Positions 17,175 to 25,650 of a stretch of DNA of 64,000 nt are shown here, in pieces. The notes beneath the pieces are model-generated. The model saw only the letters and a program-made list of their open reading frames with translations. It had not been told where the DNA came from and ran no database searches. The translations under genes and the position numbers were made by a program. Every line of letters begins with the position of its first letter. Within the stretch, counting starts at the first letter, position 1. Origin of the DNA: UBA7662 sp036787895 (GTDB taxonomy: Bacteria; Bacteroidota; Bacteroidia; UBA7662); the NCBI GenBank assembly GCA_036787895.1, contig DAIQOK010000012.1, forward strand, positions 32,855 to 96,854. The letters are read 5' to 3'.

Positions 17175-18473
17175 CTAATGAAATATGTCAAATAATTTCC
17201 AATATACAAACAGACCGATGAGTAGGGTATAAGCAAAGTTGTTAGTTATGAGCAACCAATAGGCAAAGCCATGCCACTTTTTTTGTCGTAAGATTTTAAC
17301 CGTTATAATTAATAGTGGAATAATAGCTAGGAGCAAAATAAATGGCAAATAGGAAGTCAAGGAGAGCAGGAGGGAGTGTCCGTTGTCATAAGGCGAAGGG
17401 AAATAAAAAATACCTTCATTTCGGAGTAGAACATAAGCATATACACCCAAAGAAAAACTTAAGGCAGCTATTCCAAGTTTAAAATACTTGTAATTATCCT
17501 GCGCTGTTCTTAGGAATTCTTTCAGATAAAACACGGCAGAAAAAGAGAATAAGCAAATACAAACAAACATGAAAACAAAAATGGTTTGGTTGTTTTGTGG
17601 TGTTTTGTAGTCAAGAAACTTTTGATAGTTTTTATTGTCGGGAAATAAAGTTGCAAAGTAGTAGGCATGGTCTTCTTTTGCCCATTCTTCTTTCAAATTA
17701 AAAGTTATTCGTTTGCTGAAATCGTGAAAAAAATACAGATGAATTAGTCCTGCATCAAGGTCGTAAATGTTTGTATAAAGTGTACCATCTCCAATTTTTG
17801 CCCTGTTCACACTCATTGTGTCGGCTAAATCGGTGCAAAAGGAAAGGTTTGTATCTAAATTTTTATTTTTTAGAAAGGCCAGGCCTTTTTGGTAACGCTC
17901 CACTTTTAGCTTGCTTAAATCTTTGGTGTCGCAAATGCTGAAATTGGCTAAGACAAATTGGCTGTCGTTGCCACAAGTCATTTTACTGGCTTCTACAACC
18001 AAATATTTTCCTGCCTTGTCAATAAACAATAACATGGCACCATTAAAAAGTGGACTACCGTTCAGGACGTGTAAATTCAGCGCTGCAAGCAAGGCATATA
18101 CTTCATCTACCGTTTTGCAGCTTTGCAATATGGTTTTTAGCTAGGCGTAGACAAAATCTTGTTTATTCGGGTCTTTTTCGGGGAAGTTGGATTTGTGCGG
18201 CATTGTAAATGCATCAAACGTAAGTCCGTACTCATTCATTCCTCCATCGGGGTGTTGTTTGCGTGCATAACCTACACATACAACCCCAAATTTGTCTTTG
18301 GTGCCGCGCTCAAACCAAATTTTTGCGTCTCGTCCCCAACTGTCTTCATTATTCCCAACCATGGTTTTCCCGTTCGCTGTTATTTTATACATACTGCACG
18401 GAAAAGCATTATCAAAACACAAAACGGCTATTAGTGTCAATACAGCGATTTTCAGAAATTTTATTGCGCTCAT
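17175..18473 (-). pseudogene. Cysteine N-terminal (Ntn) amidohydrolase interrupted by in-frame TAG
   Basis: One frame from ATG 18473 to the stop at 17175 is broken by a single amber codon at 18141-18143. The 5' part has a signal peptide ending AFPC; Cys26 then heads SMYKITANGKTMVGNNEDSW, the N-terminal-nucleophile pattern of linear-amide C-N hydrolases (choloylglycine or acyltransferase-like). After the TAG the same frame continues LKTILQSCKTVDEVYALL, typical of the middle of this family, and ends with about four transmembrane segments. No frameshift is needed to join the halves. It is a recent nonsense pseudogene, a base-call error, or less likely a read-through gene. Confidence 0.75.
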
Positions 18474-18646
18474 GCTGCCTTAGATCTCTTGCATTAAGTT
18501 AATTGTTTTTTATCCGCTGTATTTTGTTCCAAAAGTGAAAATAGCGGAGGTTCATCATCCGACCTCTATTTTCAGTAGCAAGGACTAAACGTCAAAAGCG
18601 GTTCGGGCTTATGTGCCTAGGATAAATTATACCTCCATGTTTGTAG

Positions 18647-19198
18647 TTATTTTCTTAGCGGTTCGTAATAAAGGATTATGGCGCCGTTGGCAAATATTTT
18701 TGTCTTCGTGAGTTGAAGCATGGTCCGTTCTTTTACGTTGTCGAACAATGGCGAGCCTTTAACGGCAACTACCGGTTGAATGCATAGTTGGTATTCATCT
18801 ATTAGATTTAAGTTCATCAGTTGCATGATTAAACTCCTGCTACCGACAAATATGTCCTTCCCGGCTTCTTGTTTTAATGTACTTACGAGCTCTTCCAATG
18901 GACTGCTTGCCAATTTCGCACTGTCCCAATCGGTGGTAGGAAGGGAATGAGAAAAAACAATTTTTTGAATTTTGTCTATGGCTCTTGCGAAGTTGTCGGC
19001 TGTTTCGTCGCCCGAGGGATTGGTTAACAGCGTTTGCCAGTATTGCATGAGCTGGTAAGTTTTCCTGCCATAAAGAATAAGGTCAGCACTGTTTAACAGC
19101 TCAGCGTAGTGTTGGTGGATTTCATGGTCGGCCAGTCCTTCGGTATGGTCATAAACGCCGTCGATGGTAATGTTTGTTGCTGCAATTACTTTTCTCAT
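18647..19198 (-). CDS. Dihydrofolate reductase/RibD C-terminal-like protein (second copy)
   Basis: 183-residue RibD-C/DHFR-like protein, similar in plan to the one at 15425. Family landmarks are AATNITIDGVYDHTEG at the N-terminus, LILYGRKTYQLMQYW, and DIFVGSRSLIMQLMNLNLI in the C-terminal half. Predicted cytoplasmic NADPH-dependent reductase of unknown substrate. Start ATG at 19198. Flanked by non-coding gaps of 173 and 213 bp in which I see no further genes. Confidence 0.85.
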   Translation of the reverse strand: MRKVIAATNITIDGVYDHTEGLADHEIHQHYAELLNSADLILYGRKTYQLMQYWQTLLTNPSGDETADNFARAIDKIQKIVFSHSLPTTDWDSAKLASSPLEELVSTLKQEAGKDIFVGSRSLIMQLMNLNLIDEYQLCIQPVVAVKGSPLFDNVKERTMLQLTKTKIFANGAIILYYEPLRK

Positions 19199-19411
19199 GT
19201 TTGATGTTTGCTGGTAATTTTTACTGTTTGATTTTTGAGGGCGTGATGGGTGTTGAGTGGTGGGTTTGGTTGAAATCTAAGTTTTAGTTACCCTAAGGTG
19301 CTCATTTCGGGGAGTTTTATGGTCAATCGAATCTAATCATAGAATGAATGCCTACCTAGGATTGATCCACATCAGCGTCTCTTGCGGTAAACGACAATTG
19401 ACGAGTCGCAA

Positions 19412-19645
19412 TTATCTTTTCGTCACTTTGTAGGGTTTTCCTTTGTCATCATAAGTGGTCCACTCACCAACTGGTTCACCATTTTTAAAATGTCCTGAAC
19501 GTTTTATAGTGCCGTCAATGCGATACCATTCCCAATAACCTTCAGATTTTCCGTCAATAATCTTTCCTTTCGACCAAATTGTCTTGCCGTTAGCATGATA
19601 TTTTATGGTAACACTGTCGACAATTTCTTGCTTTTTATCCTTCAT
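19412..19645 (-). CDS. YwqK-like MORN-variant protein
   Basis: 77-residue protein made of three short MORN-variant repeats (KYHANGKTIWSKGKI, EGYWEWYRIDGTIKRSGHF, GEPVGEWTTYDDKGKP), the pattern annotated as YwqK-type antitoxin. Its ATG overlaps the stop of the XRE-pentapeptide gene by 3 bases (ATGA), so the two are translationally coupled. No toxin-like partner is recognisable in the pair, so the 'antitoxin' label should not be taken literally here. Confidence 0.75.
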   Translation of the reverse strand: MKDKKQEIVDSVTIKYHANGKTIWSKGKIIDGKSEGYWEWYRIDGTIKRSGHFKNGEPVGEWTTYDDKGKPYKVTKR

Positions 19646-20571
19646 ATTGCTTTTATGTTTGTTTCTTCAATTATTGTAATGCCGCCTAGTTGTGCTCCAT
19701 TGCTTTTCAAAAATGCATAGGTCAATTTATCAACTTTGCAGTCAATGAACTCCACTTTGTTGAATTTTCGGTTGTGTTTGAAAAAGGAATTGAGGATGGT
19801 TGCATGGAGAAACTTTACACTTCTAAAGGAGCAATTTTCAAAGGCACACGTTTCAATTTTGCCGCCAAAAGTCGTTTCCGAAAACCCAATATTTTTGAAA
19901 GAAGTTTGTTTAAAAACAACATTTTCGAGAGTATTCTTTTGAAAGTTTGAGTTGATGAACTCTGCCCCGGAAAAATTTGCATTGTCAAAGTTGCAGTTTT
20001 TAATTTCACATTGCTGAACTTCTGCGTCAATAAAACTGGTCTCTTTAAAAATTGATTTTGAAATTTCAGAAGCATAAACTTTACCGTTTCTAATATCTGA
20101 TTTGGAAAAGTCATATTCTGAAATTTCGTTTCCTTTTAAGGTCAAACCTGATAAGTCGGAATTAACAAACTTGCAATTCTTGATGTTGGATGAACTGAAT
20201 TTATCTTTAAGATCTTTCAGTCCTGAAAAGTCGGCATCAATCCAATTGTTATTGGACATATCCCAATTCCAATCAAACCGCTTTTTGGGTTCTTCATTTG
20301 ATGGTTCAAGTGGTAACCCGTTTGTATGTTCTTCCTTTTGCTTTTCAATTGCTAAACTTTGAAATGTGCCAGAAAAGTAGTTCAAGTCCACAGCTAAGAT
20401 TTCTGCCAGGCGATGGAGGGTTGTAATGTCGGGCATGGATTCACCGCGTTCCCATTTTCCGACTGCTTGCGGACTAATTGAAATTTTGTGCGCAAGATCA
20501 GCTTGTGAAAGACTACTTTTTTTTCTTGCTTCAGCAATCTTATTGCCGATGATTGTTGAATTGAGCATCAT
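19642..20571 (-). CDS. XRE-family HTH regulator fused to pentapeptide repeats
   Basis: 309-residue fusion. Residues about 8-65 form an XRE/Cro helix-turn-helix (IAEARKKSSLSQADLAHKIS, then PQAVGKWERGESMPD). A charged linker (residues about 70-105) follows. The rest is a right-handed quadrilateral beta-helix of pentapeptide-like repeats (ADFSGL, SDLSGL, CNFDNANFSGAEF, CAFENCSF). I chose the tandem ATG at 20571/20568; the upstream extension to 20637 lacks support. It is coupled to the YwqK-like gene by an ATGA overlap. DNA binding is inferred from the HTH; the pentapeptide part could bind protein or mimic DNA. Confidence 0.85.
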   Translation of the reverse strand: MMLNSTIIGNKIAEARKKSSLSQADLAHKISISPQAVGKWERGESMPDITTLHRLAEILAVDLNYFSGTFQSLAIEKQKEEHTNGLPLEPSNEEPKKRFDWNWDMSNNNWIDADFSGLKDLKDKFSSSNIKNCKFVNSDLSGLTLKGNEISEYDFSKSDIRNGKVYASEISKSIFKETSFIDAEVQQCEIKNCNFDNANFSGAEFINSNFQKNTLENVVFKQTSFKNIGFSETTFGGKIETCAFENCSFRSVKFLHATILNSFFKHNRKFNKVEFIDCKVDKLTYAFLKSNGAQLGGITIIEETNIKAI

Positions 20572-20964
20572 GCGTTTATGTTTTAAATGATGACCAAAGT
20601 TATTTTGCCGGTAAGCTACTGGACAAAAAAGACCCACTACTTCTGGTTGTAAAGTCGCTACAAATAGTTGTATTCTAACAACTTTAGGTTGTTTTTTAAC
20701 TTACTCCGTAAGTTTTGAGTTTTTCAATTCTTTTTCCATTGAAAGTTAGTCAATGTTTTGCTTGTGTCTATCTTTTATAATACCTCTTTAAGGTATAGCG
20801 CATCGTATTCATACGGGTTTCTACTCAGCTGGCCCATATACCAACCCGTACGGCTTAAAACCTTTGTTTTTTGAGACATAGGCCAAATAGAGTCTTTGAT
20901 GGATGATGTTTTATTGAATTCTTGGGTTATTAAACAGTTTGATGGCTGATGGCTCCGGGTTTTC
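20572..20964. other. Intergenic region with a possible small remnant
   Basis: 393 bp with no convincing gene. A minus-strand frame ending at 20775 reads protein-like in its last 35 codons (WPMSQKTKVLSRTG ... YEYDALYLKEVL), but its start lies in another frame of the neighbouring gene, so at most it is a remnant. Around 20899-20951 the sequence resembles 21846-21898, a duplicated spacer. TTGGGTTATT and GTTTGA are shared. Confidence 0.35.
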
Positions 20965-21402
20965 TTATTTTGTTTCCGGATACCACCATCCTTCGAATTT
21001 TCGTTTATATTCTTTTCCCCTATCGTCAACGATTACAATCTCACATATAAATGGACTTTCTATAAGGTCCAAATTGTTTGAGTATGACCTTGTATTTTTC
21101 AAATCAAATTCAATAGTCATTGTCGCTGAGCCTACAAAGTCCATAGTTGAGCCGCTGCTTTCAACTAAGGTAGGAAACCATTTATTCCAATATTCAATTG
21201 CTTGTCTTATTTGGTCGGTAAGTAGCTCTTTGGGTTTTGCTATGTTTTGCAAAATATCAACTGTCAATTTATTGCAATTTGTCTTACGAGCTTGTTTCAA
21301 TAAATGTCCCATAAAATAGTCATCATTGATGTAGTTCATTAAACTAATAAATGAATGTCCAAAATTGTGTGAAACACTTTTTAAAGGTTTGTGGCTCGTC
21401 AT
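20965..21402 (-). CDS. Unknown protein next to a tyrosine phosphatase
   Basis: 145-residue protein that I do not recognise. It appears soluble and mixed alpha/beta, with a helical N-terminal half (SFISLMNYINDDYFMGHLLK) and a beta-rich C-terminal half ending EIVIVDDRGKEYKRKFEGWW. No signal peptide or membrane segment. Nine bp separate it from the LMW phosphatase stop upstream on the same strand, which suggests co-expression and possibly a functional pair. Confidence 0.65.
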   Translation of the reverse strand: MTSHKPLKSVSHNFGHSFISLMNYINDDYFMGHLLKQARKTNCNKLTVDILQNIAKPKELLTDQIRQAIEYWNKWFPTLVESSGSTMDFVGSATMTIEFDLKNTRSYSNNLDLIESPFICEIVIVDDRGKEYKRKFEGWWYPETK

Positions 21403-21411
21403 TGGATTTAC

Positions 21412-21756
21412 TTAGATTTTGTAAACGCTGCTCAATGTGTGGTTAATTCTGTCAGAAAGCATATCAACTAGTTCTGCGTCCATGAATTCATAGTCGTCAG
21501 GAATATTTAAAACTTCAATGCTAGGCAAGTCCAAGTGCCGGTAAAGTCCCCATATTTTTGCGCGTTGTTCGGTTTCCATGACAAAAACCAGGTCCGCCCA
21601 ATTCAAATCATTTTCCGAAATTTTCCTGTCACTTTTAGGGCTTAATCCGGCAGATCGAATATTAAAACGGTCGTCATTTTTAAAAATGTATTCCGCTGTC
21701 CTGCTGCGTTTTTTATTTCGGCCACAAACTACCAATAGGTTTGGTCTTTCTGTCAT
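21412..21756 (-). CDS. Low-molecular-weight protein tyrosine phosphatase family protein
   Basis: 114-residue short LMW-PTP-fold protein. The catalytic P-loop C(X5)R(S) is visible as VVCGRNKKRSRTAE near residues 10-23, and the general-acid region as NWADLVFVMETEQR. At 114 residues it is shorter than classical LMW-PTPs (about 150), so it belongs to the compact subgroup. Operon-like spacing (9 bp) to the unknown gene downstream. Substrates are unknown; the phosphatase label comes from the P-loop alone. Confidence 0.82.
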   Translation of the reverse strand: MTERPNLLVVCGRNKKRSRTAEYIFKNDDRFNIRSAGLSPKSDRKISENDLNWADLVFVMETEQRAKIWGLYRHLDLPSIEVLNIPDDYEFMDAELVDMLSDRINHTLSSVYKI

Positions 21757-21891
21757 TCGGTTGTTGTTGTCCTAAAATTGGTGTTAATGTCAGTTCGTCT
21801 TAAAACTTCTTTTCTCTGAAATAGAAGTGAAATGGTGTGTTTAATGGATGGTTTTTTTAATTTTTGGGTTATTGGGCGGTTTGACGGTTCG

Positions 21892-22010
21892 CGGCTTGGC
21901 GAAGGTGGCGATTTCCACCACAAATGTTGATGCGGAGAACAAAACTTTCTTTCACCACAAATATGTCTGCGGAGAACGAAACCGCCACTTTTGCCAAACC
22001 GCTGTTATGC
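21892..22010 (-). repeat. attC-like imperfect hairpin with internal direct repeats
   Basis: Arms at 21892-21910 and 21983-22001 are 19-bp inverted repeats with three mismatches, all transitions. Between them are two 30-bp direct repeats (21916-21945 and 21953-21982; both start CACCACAAAT and share TGCGGAGAAC), which differ at only a few positions. A core-like GTTATGC lies at 22004-22010. Read on the minus strand, directly after the stop of the 875-residue gene, it reads GCATAAC then GGTTTGGC, close to the hairpin after the GNAT gene. No clear partner core is seen on the far side. Confidence 0.5.
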
Positions 22011-22026
22011 ACTGGCGTTTTTCATT

Positions 22027-24654
22027 TCATAATTTTCTTGCACGATTAATAAGTCCTGCGTCAGGGTTGTTTTTTTGAAAAATGTGTTTTGCACGACATT
22101 TTTGAGCTAATAGATCTAAAAGTCTTGATTCGTTTGGTTCAGTTGCTTTATAATTTTTATTGAAATTTAATGTAATTAATACGTCAGATAAAAAGAATGA
22201 GTTCTTGTCAAGACTAACTATATAATCATCAACTGTCTTATGCCATTGATTAGGTCTTTCAGCTATTAATAAAATCATGATTTCATGCTTAAGCAAAGTG
22301 TTCGTCTCACTTATTGCTTTGTCGATGAGTAAAGGCCCCATTTTACTTGAAAACAAATCATCTTTGAAAAATTTTACAACATTTGTAGGCAAAGCCAATA
22401 AAACTGCGAGTCGTTTCTGAATTGGGTCATCAAAATTGAAATCATCCTCATCTAATTCAAATTTTGCACCTTCGAAAGCAACATTTCCCTTGTCTGCTAA
22501 TAGAGGATGAAGAATGATTAACAGCTTGTTAATTTCATTCCATGCTTGAATAATTTTATCTAAAACTTCCTTTCTGAGATTAACATCTACAAAATCGCTA
22601 TTTCTTAACGCTCTTGCCGTAGCAGTAATTTGTCTCATTAAAATTAAAAAGGAGTAATCACGCAGAACTGAGTTGATTATTTGATTGTAAGGTCTTATTT
22701 GGTTATAGTGCTTGTCAGCGTATTTGTCCTTGACTTCATCAGGTAAGCCAGAGGAAATTACATTTTCTTTAAGCTTTGCTTGCTCCTTTTCTAGTTGTGG
22801 CACATCTGGATTCCAAGTAATAGATTTATACGGATTAATATTGTCAGGAATCTTTACTTTATCTCTTACAATCTTAAGTGTTTCGTCTAAGTCTGTATTC
22901 AATACCTTTAAAGCGTCACCTTTATTCCTGTCAATGCCAGTATAAAATTCTATGATTTCTGGGTAATCAATATACTTTTTGCCTTTATATACATCCTCGA
23001 GAAATTTTGGACTCATATTCATGCGATGTGCAATAAAGTAGAATACCCAATATGCATTTCTGAAATAAAAATAATTTGAGGAAGATTTACTTAGGATGGA
23101 ATTGTCTATGAGTAAACTAATAAGATAGGTTACGTCCAAATCAATTAGGTTTGATTTACAAAATTCATTGATTTTATTTTTGAAGAAATCTTCTGAAAAG
23201 TAAAAATCATTTTTGATCACTAATAATTCACATAAATATCCTAAAACAAATGTGCAATCTTTAACATCAGGCTTTTTACTGTGGAAAGTTGGTATTTCAT
23301 ATTCTTCAAAAATGGAATTAAGAATAGTTTCAAGCAATTTTGTCCTATTTATTGGACTGTATTCTGTACCTATTTTATGTGATGCTCTTAAAATTGATAT
23401 GCAATTTTTTGAAGTCCGATGCATATTCAATGTTTCCAAGTCTTTTGCCACCTTATCTAGTAAAACATTATAATCTTCAGCAATAGACTTGTTTTTGGAA
23501 TAAACTGTAACTATTTTTCTCAATTCTGTTTGTGGTAAAGGCAATAAGTAAAGAGAAGTGAACTCTCTTTTAATTTCTACTTTGTCGTCTTCTTGTGATT
23601 TTAGAAAGAAATTATTGTCTAAGGTGTTCAATATTATAAGTGGGGTGTTCTTAAATTCTTCACAAACATTTTTTATCATTTGCATTATGCCATTTTCCTC
23701 TAGACAAACAGAGTCCAATAAAATGCAATCTATTTTGTCAGCATTTGTAAAAAAATAATTTTCTACTTCGCGTTTTATTTGATTTACGATTTTATGCTTT
23801 TTTGTCTTTTTCGAGTCTACATAGAAAAATATTTTCCCTTGTTTATATGCTTCAAGTTTAATGTGATGCGCTAAAGATGTTAATCCAAATTCGGAAGGTG
23901 CTTTAATGATAATATCATATGGATTTTTAATAATTGATTCGATTTCAACCTTGTTCTCAAAGTTTTTATTTGGATTGTTGGGAATTTCTTTCTTTGAGCT
24001 AATTATTGGGTCTATCCAAACAGGTGTCTTTTCATTATAAGATGTTAATGATTCTTCTAAATCCCTTTCAAGATGCTTTAATATAATGTCAATTTCCGAT
24101 ACTACTTTCTCGGCATTTGCGACTTGAGTGTTTTCCTTCACAAAAAGCTCTAATTTTTGCCTTAGTTTTTGTTCAAAGTTCTCAATGCCATTGTAGTCAA
24201 TGTATAATCCTTCTGAAGAAATTCCTGATTTAAAAGTTTTAACTTTCTGATATTGTTCAAAATCAAATTTGTCAGGGTCAACATTCTCTTTACCAAAGAA
24301 AAAAATGATTCTAGGTAATCCATTTGAGTCATTTTTTTTTCTTTCAAGTGCGTCTTTAAATTCATGTTCAGTTCCACTTCCAGCTTTTTTTGTTGGGTGT
24401 CCAAACCTATTTTTCATAATTCCAATAAACACATCATAGTTTGATTTCTTAATGTATTCATCAATTATGTCTTGTCCATTTCGCCCCATGTCTGGCAATA
24501 CATCATATTCCCACATGAATGTCTCAAGACAGACACCAAAATGTTTTGCAAATCCTAAGCTGATTTCGTCAACTACTTTTATGCAGATGTCTCTTTCGTC
24601 ATTACAATCGCCAGGTGATGAAATGAAGCATTTGAATATTTTTCTATTTTCCAT
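22027..24654 (-). CDS. DUF4062-type/STAND-like ATPase protein, possible defence protein
   Basis: 875-residue multidomain protein. The N-terminal about 175 residues (CFISSPGDCNDERDICIKVV, then YDVFIGIMKNRFG) match the DUF4062 pattern, a TIR-like effector or sensor domain. A NACHT/STAND-like ATPase follows, with a degenerate P-loop APSEFGLTSL at 252-261 that lacks the usual GK[ST] lysine, and a Walker B-like CILLDS at 310-315. The remaining about 500 residues are helical and could be the sensor. There is no signal peptide. This architecture recurs in anti-phage STAND proteins, but defence is only an inference. The coding sequence is A+T-rich, unlike its core neighbours, and attC-like hairpins lie on both sides. 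Confidence 0.7.
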   Translation of the reverse strand: MENRKIFKCFISSPGDCNDERDICIKVVDEISLGFAKHFGVCLETFMWEYDVLPDMGRNGQDIIDEYIKKSNYDVFIGIMKNRFGHPTKKAGSGTEHEFKDALERKKNDSNGLPRIIFFFGKENVDPDKFDFEQYQKVKTFKSGISSEGLYIDYNGIENFEQKLRQKLELFVKENTQVANAEKVVSEIDIILKHLERDLEESLTSYNEKTPVWIDPIISSKKEIPNNPNKNFENKVEIESIIKNPYDIIIKAPSEFGLTSLAHHIKLEAYKQGKIFFYVDSKKTKKHKIVNQIKREVENYFFTNADKIDCILLDSVCLEENGIMQMIKNVCEEFKNTPLIILNTLDNNFFLKSQEDDKVEIKREFTSLYLLPLPQTELRKIVTVYSKNKSIAEDYNVLLDKVAKDLETLNMHRTSKNCISILRASHKIGTEYSPINRTKLLETILNSIFEEYEIPTFHSKKPDVKDCTFVLGYLCELLVIKNDFYFSEDFFKNKINEFCKSNLIDLDVTYLISLLIDNSILSKSSSNYFYFRNAYWVFYFIAHRMNMSPKFLEDVYKGKKYIDYPEIIEFYTGIDRNKGDALKVLNTDLDETLKIVRDKVKIPDNINPYKSITWNPDVPQLEKEQAKLKENVISSGLPDEVKDKYADKHYNQIRPYNQIINSVLRDYSFLILMRQITATARALRNSDFVDVNLRKEVLDKIIQAWNEINKLLIILHPLLADKGNVAFEGAKFELDEDDFNFDDPIQKRLAVLLALPTNVVKFFKDDLFSSKMGPLLIDKAISETNTLLKHEIMILLIAERPNQWHKTVDDYIVSLDKNSFFLSDVLITLNFNKNYKATEPNESRLLDLLAQKCRAKHIFQKNNPDAGLINRARKL

Positions 24655-24709
24655 TTTGTTTAAATTAGCGTGTTATTCTGTCGTCCTTAACGCTTGTGCA
24701 AAACGTTTT

Positions 24710-24828
24710 CGCGCTTGGCGCAGTGGGGGATAAGGAGAATAATTTTTACCACTACCAAGCGACACTAATATAAGAGTTGAGTTTTAAATAACTACTAAGC
24801 CCCCATTGCAGCCAAACGCGTGTTAGCC
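24710..24828 (-). repeat. attC-like hairpin after the GNAT gene
   Basis: Imperfect inverted repeat: arm 24710-24729 (CGCGCTTGGCGCAGTGGGGG) pairs with 24800-24820 with two transitions and one extra unpaired base, about 70 bp apart. Next to the inner arm lies GTTAGCC (24822-24828), and beyond the other arm CCTTAAC (24685-24691). On the minus strand the order is GGCTAAC, hairpin, GTTAAGG: the R''-L''...L'-R' plan of an integron attC site, including the unpaired base. The GNAT stop codon TAA lies inside the GGCTAAC core. The match to the GTTRRRY consensus is imperfect. Confidence 0.5.
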
Positions 24829-25644
24829 ACAGTTTATTTTTATCATTGTCCAGCTATAATACGGCTTAAACCCAACAGCTTCGCATACATAATTCGATTC
24901 AGGCTTCCTACTGTCCGTCATCACATAGACTATTTTATTCTTTTGCCACAAAATGTTTGAGCAGTAGGATAGTATAATTTTCGCATATCCTTTATTTCGA
25001 TACTCCTTTTTTGTAAACATGATTCCAATGTCAGGATCTATAATTGTACAAAAGCTTAATATGCCTCCATTCAAATCTTGTAATACATAAATTTTTCTCG
25101 TTTGAACCAATGAAAATATGCGGTTTTGCATTTCTTCAATTGATTTTTCGTTAAGTCCGTTGTACTCTTCGTGGTAATAGTCCTGAAGCATTTTTGCCAA
25201 CTCCTTAATTTGGTTTAATGAACCAAGGCTAATCACCAAATTGTCGAAATCAAATGTTTTTATTTCTCTCGTCTCGTAAAAAATGCGTTGTTTATCAATC
25301 TTAAAGTTCTTTGGTTCGTAAAAATTAATTATTCCATCAATTAAGTCATAGTCCCCCGCCAAAGTGAAATTAGTGTACTTATTGAGATCGAAAATTTCAC
25401 TTATTTCAACAAGTTGATTTTGTGTCCAATTGTTTCCATAAACAAGTAGCATTTCACCATGGAGAATTAGTACCCACGAATCATTTATGACGTTTAAAAC
25501 CGATGTTGCATATATTGGTAGTTCATCAAGAATCACCTTGTCTAAATAGTCTTTTAGATACTTGAATCGATAAGAATCTAAGTTGATCTTTTCAAGGAGG
25601 AACTCGTTAAAATCTTCTCTATTGCGTTTTGGTGTGATGTTCAT
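24823..25644 (-). CDS. GNAT-family N-acetyltransferase, cassette-like
   Basis: 273-residue protein. The C-terminal about 120 residues are a GNAT fold: FCTIIDPDIGIMFTKKEYRN followed by KGYAKIILSYCSNILW, where R/K-x-x-G-Y-A is the acetyl-CoA pyrophosphate-binding motif A, and a C-terminal VCEAVGFKPYYSW strand. The first about 150 residues are an A+T-rich extension I do not recognise. Substrate unknown. The gene is flanked by a perfect 10-bp inverted repeat, GTTAGCCACA on the coding strand before the ATG and TGTGGCTAAC overlapping the stop, as expected of an integron gene cassette. Confidence 0.8.
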   Translation of the reverse strand: MNITPKRNREDFNEFLLEKINLDSYRFKYLKDYLDKVILDELPIYATSVLNVINDSWVLILHGEMLLVYGNNWTQNQLVEISEIFDLNKYTNFTLAGDYDLIDGIINFYEPKNFKIDKQRIFYETREIKTFDFDNLVISLGSLNQIKELAKMLQDYYHEEYNGLNEKSIEEMQNRIFSLVQTRKIYVLQDLNGGILSFCTIIDPDIGIMFTKKEYRNKGYAKIILSYCSNILWQKNKIVYVMTDSRKPESNYVCEAVGFKPYYSWTMIKINCG

Positions 25645-25650
25645 ATAAAT

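Noticed and set aside
20775..21029. 84-codon minus-strand frame
   Set aside because: Its first part overlaps the neighbouring gene in a different frame; only the last 35 codons look protein-like, so it is described as a possible remnant, not a gene.
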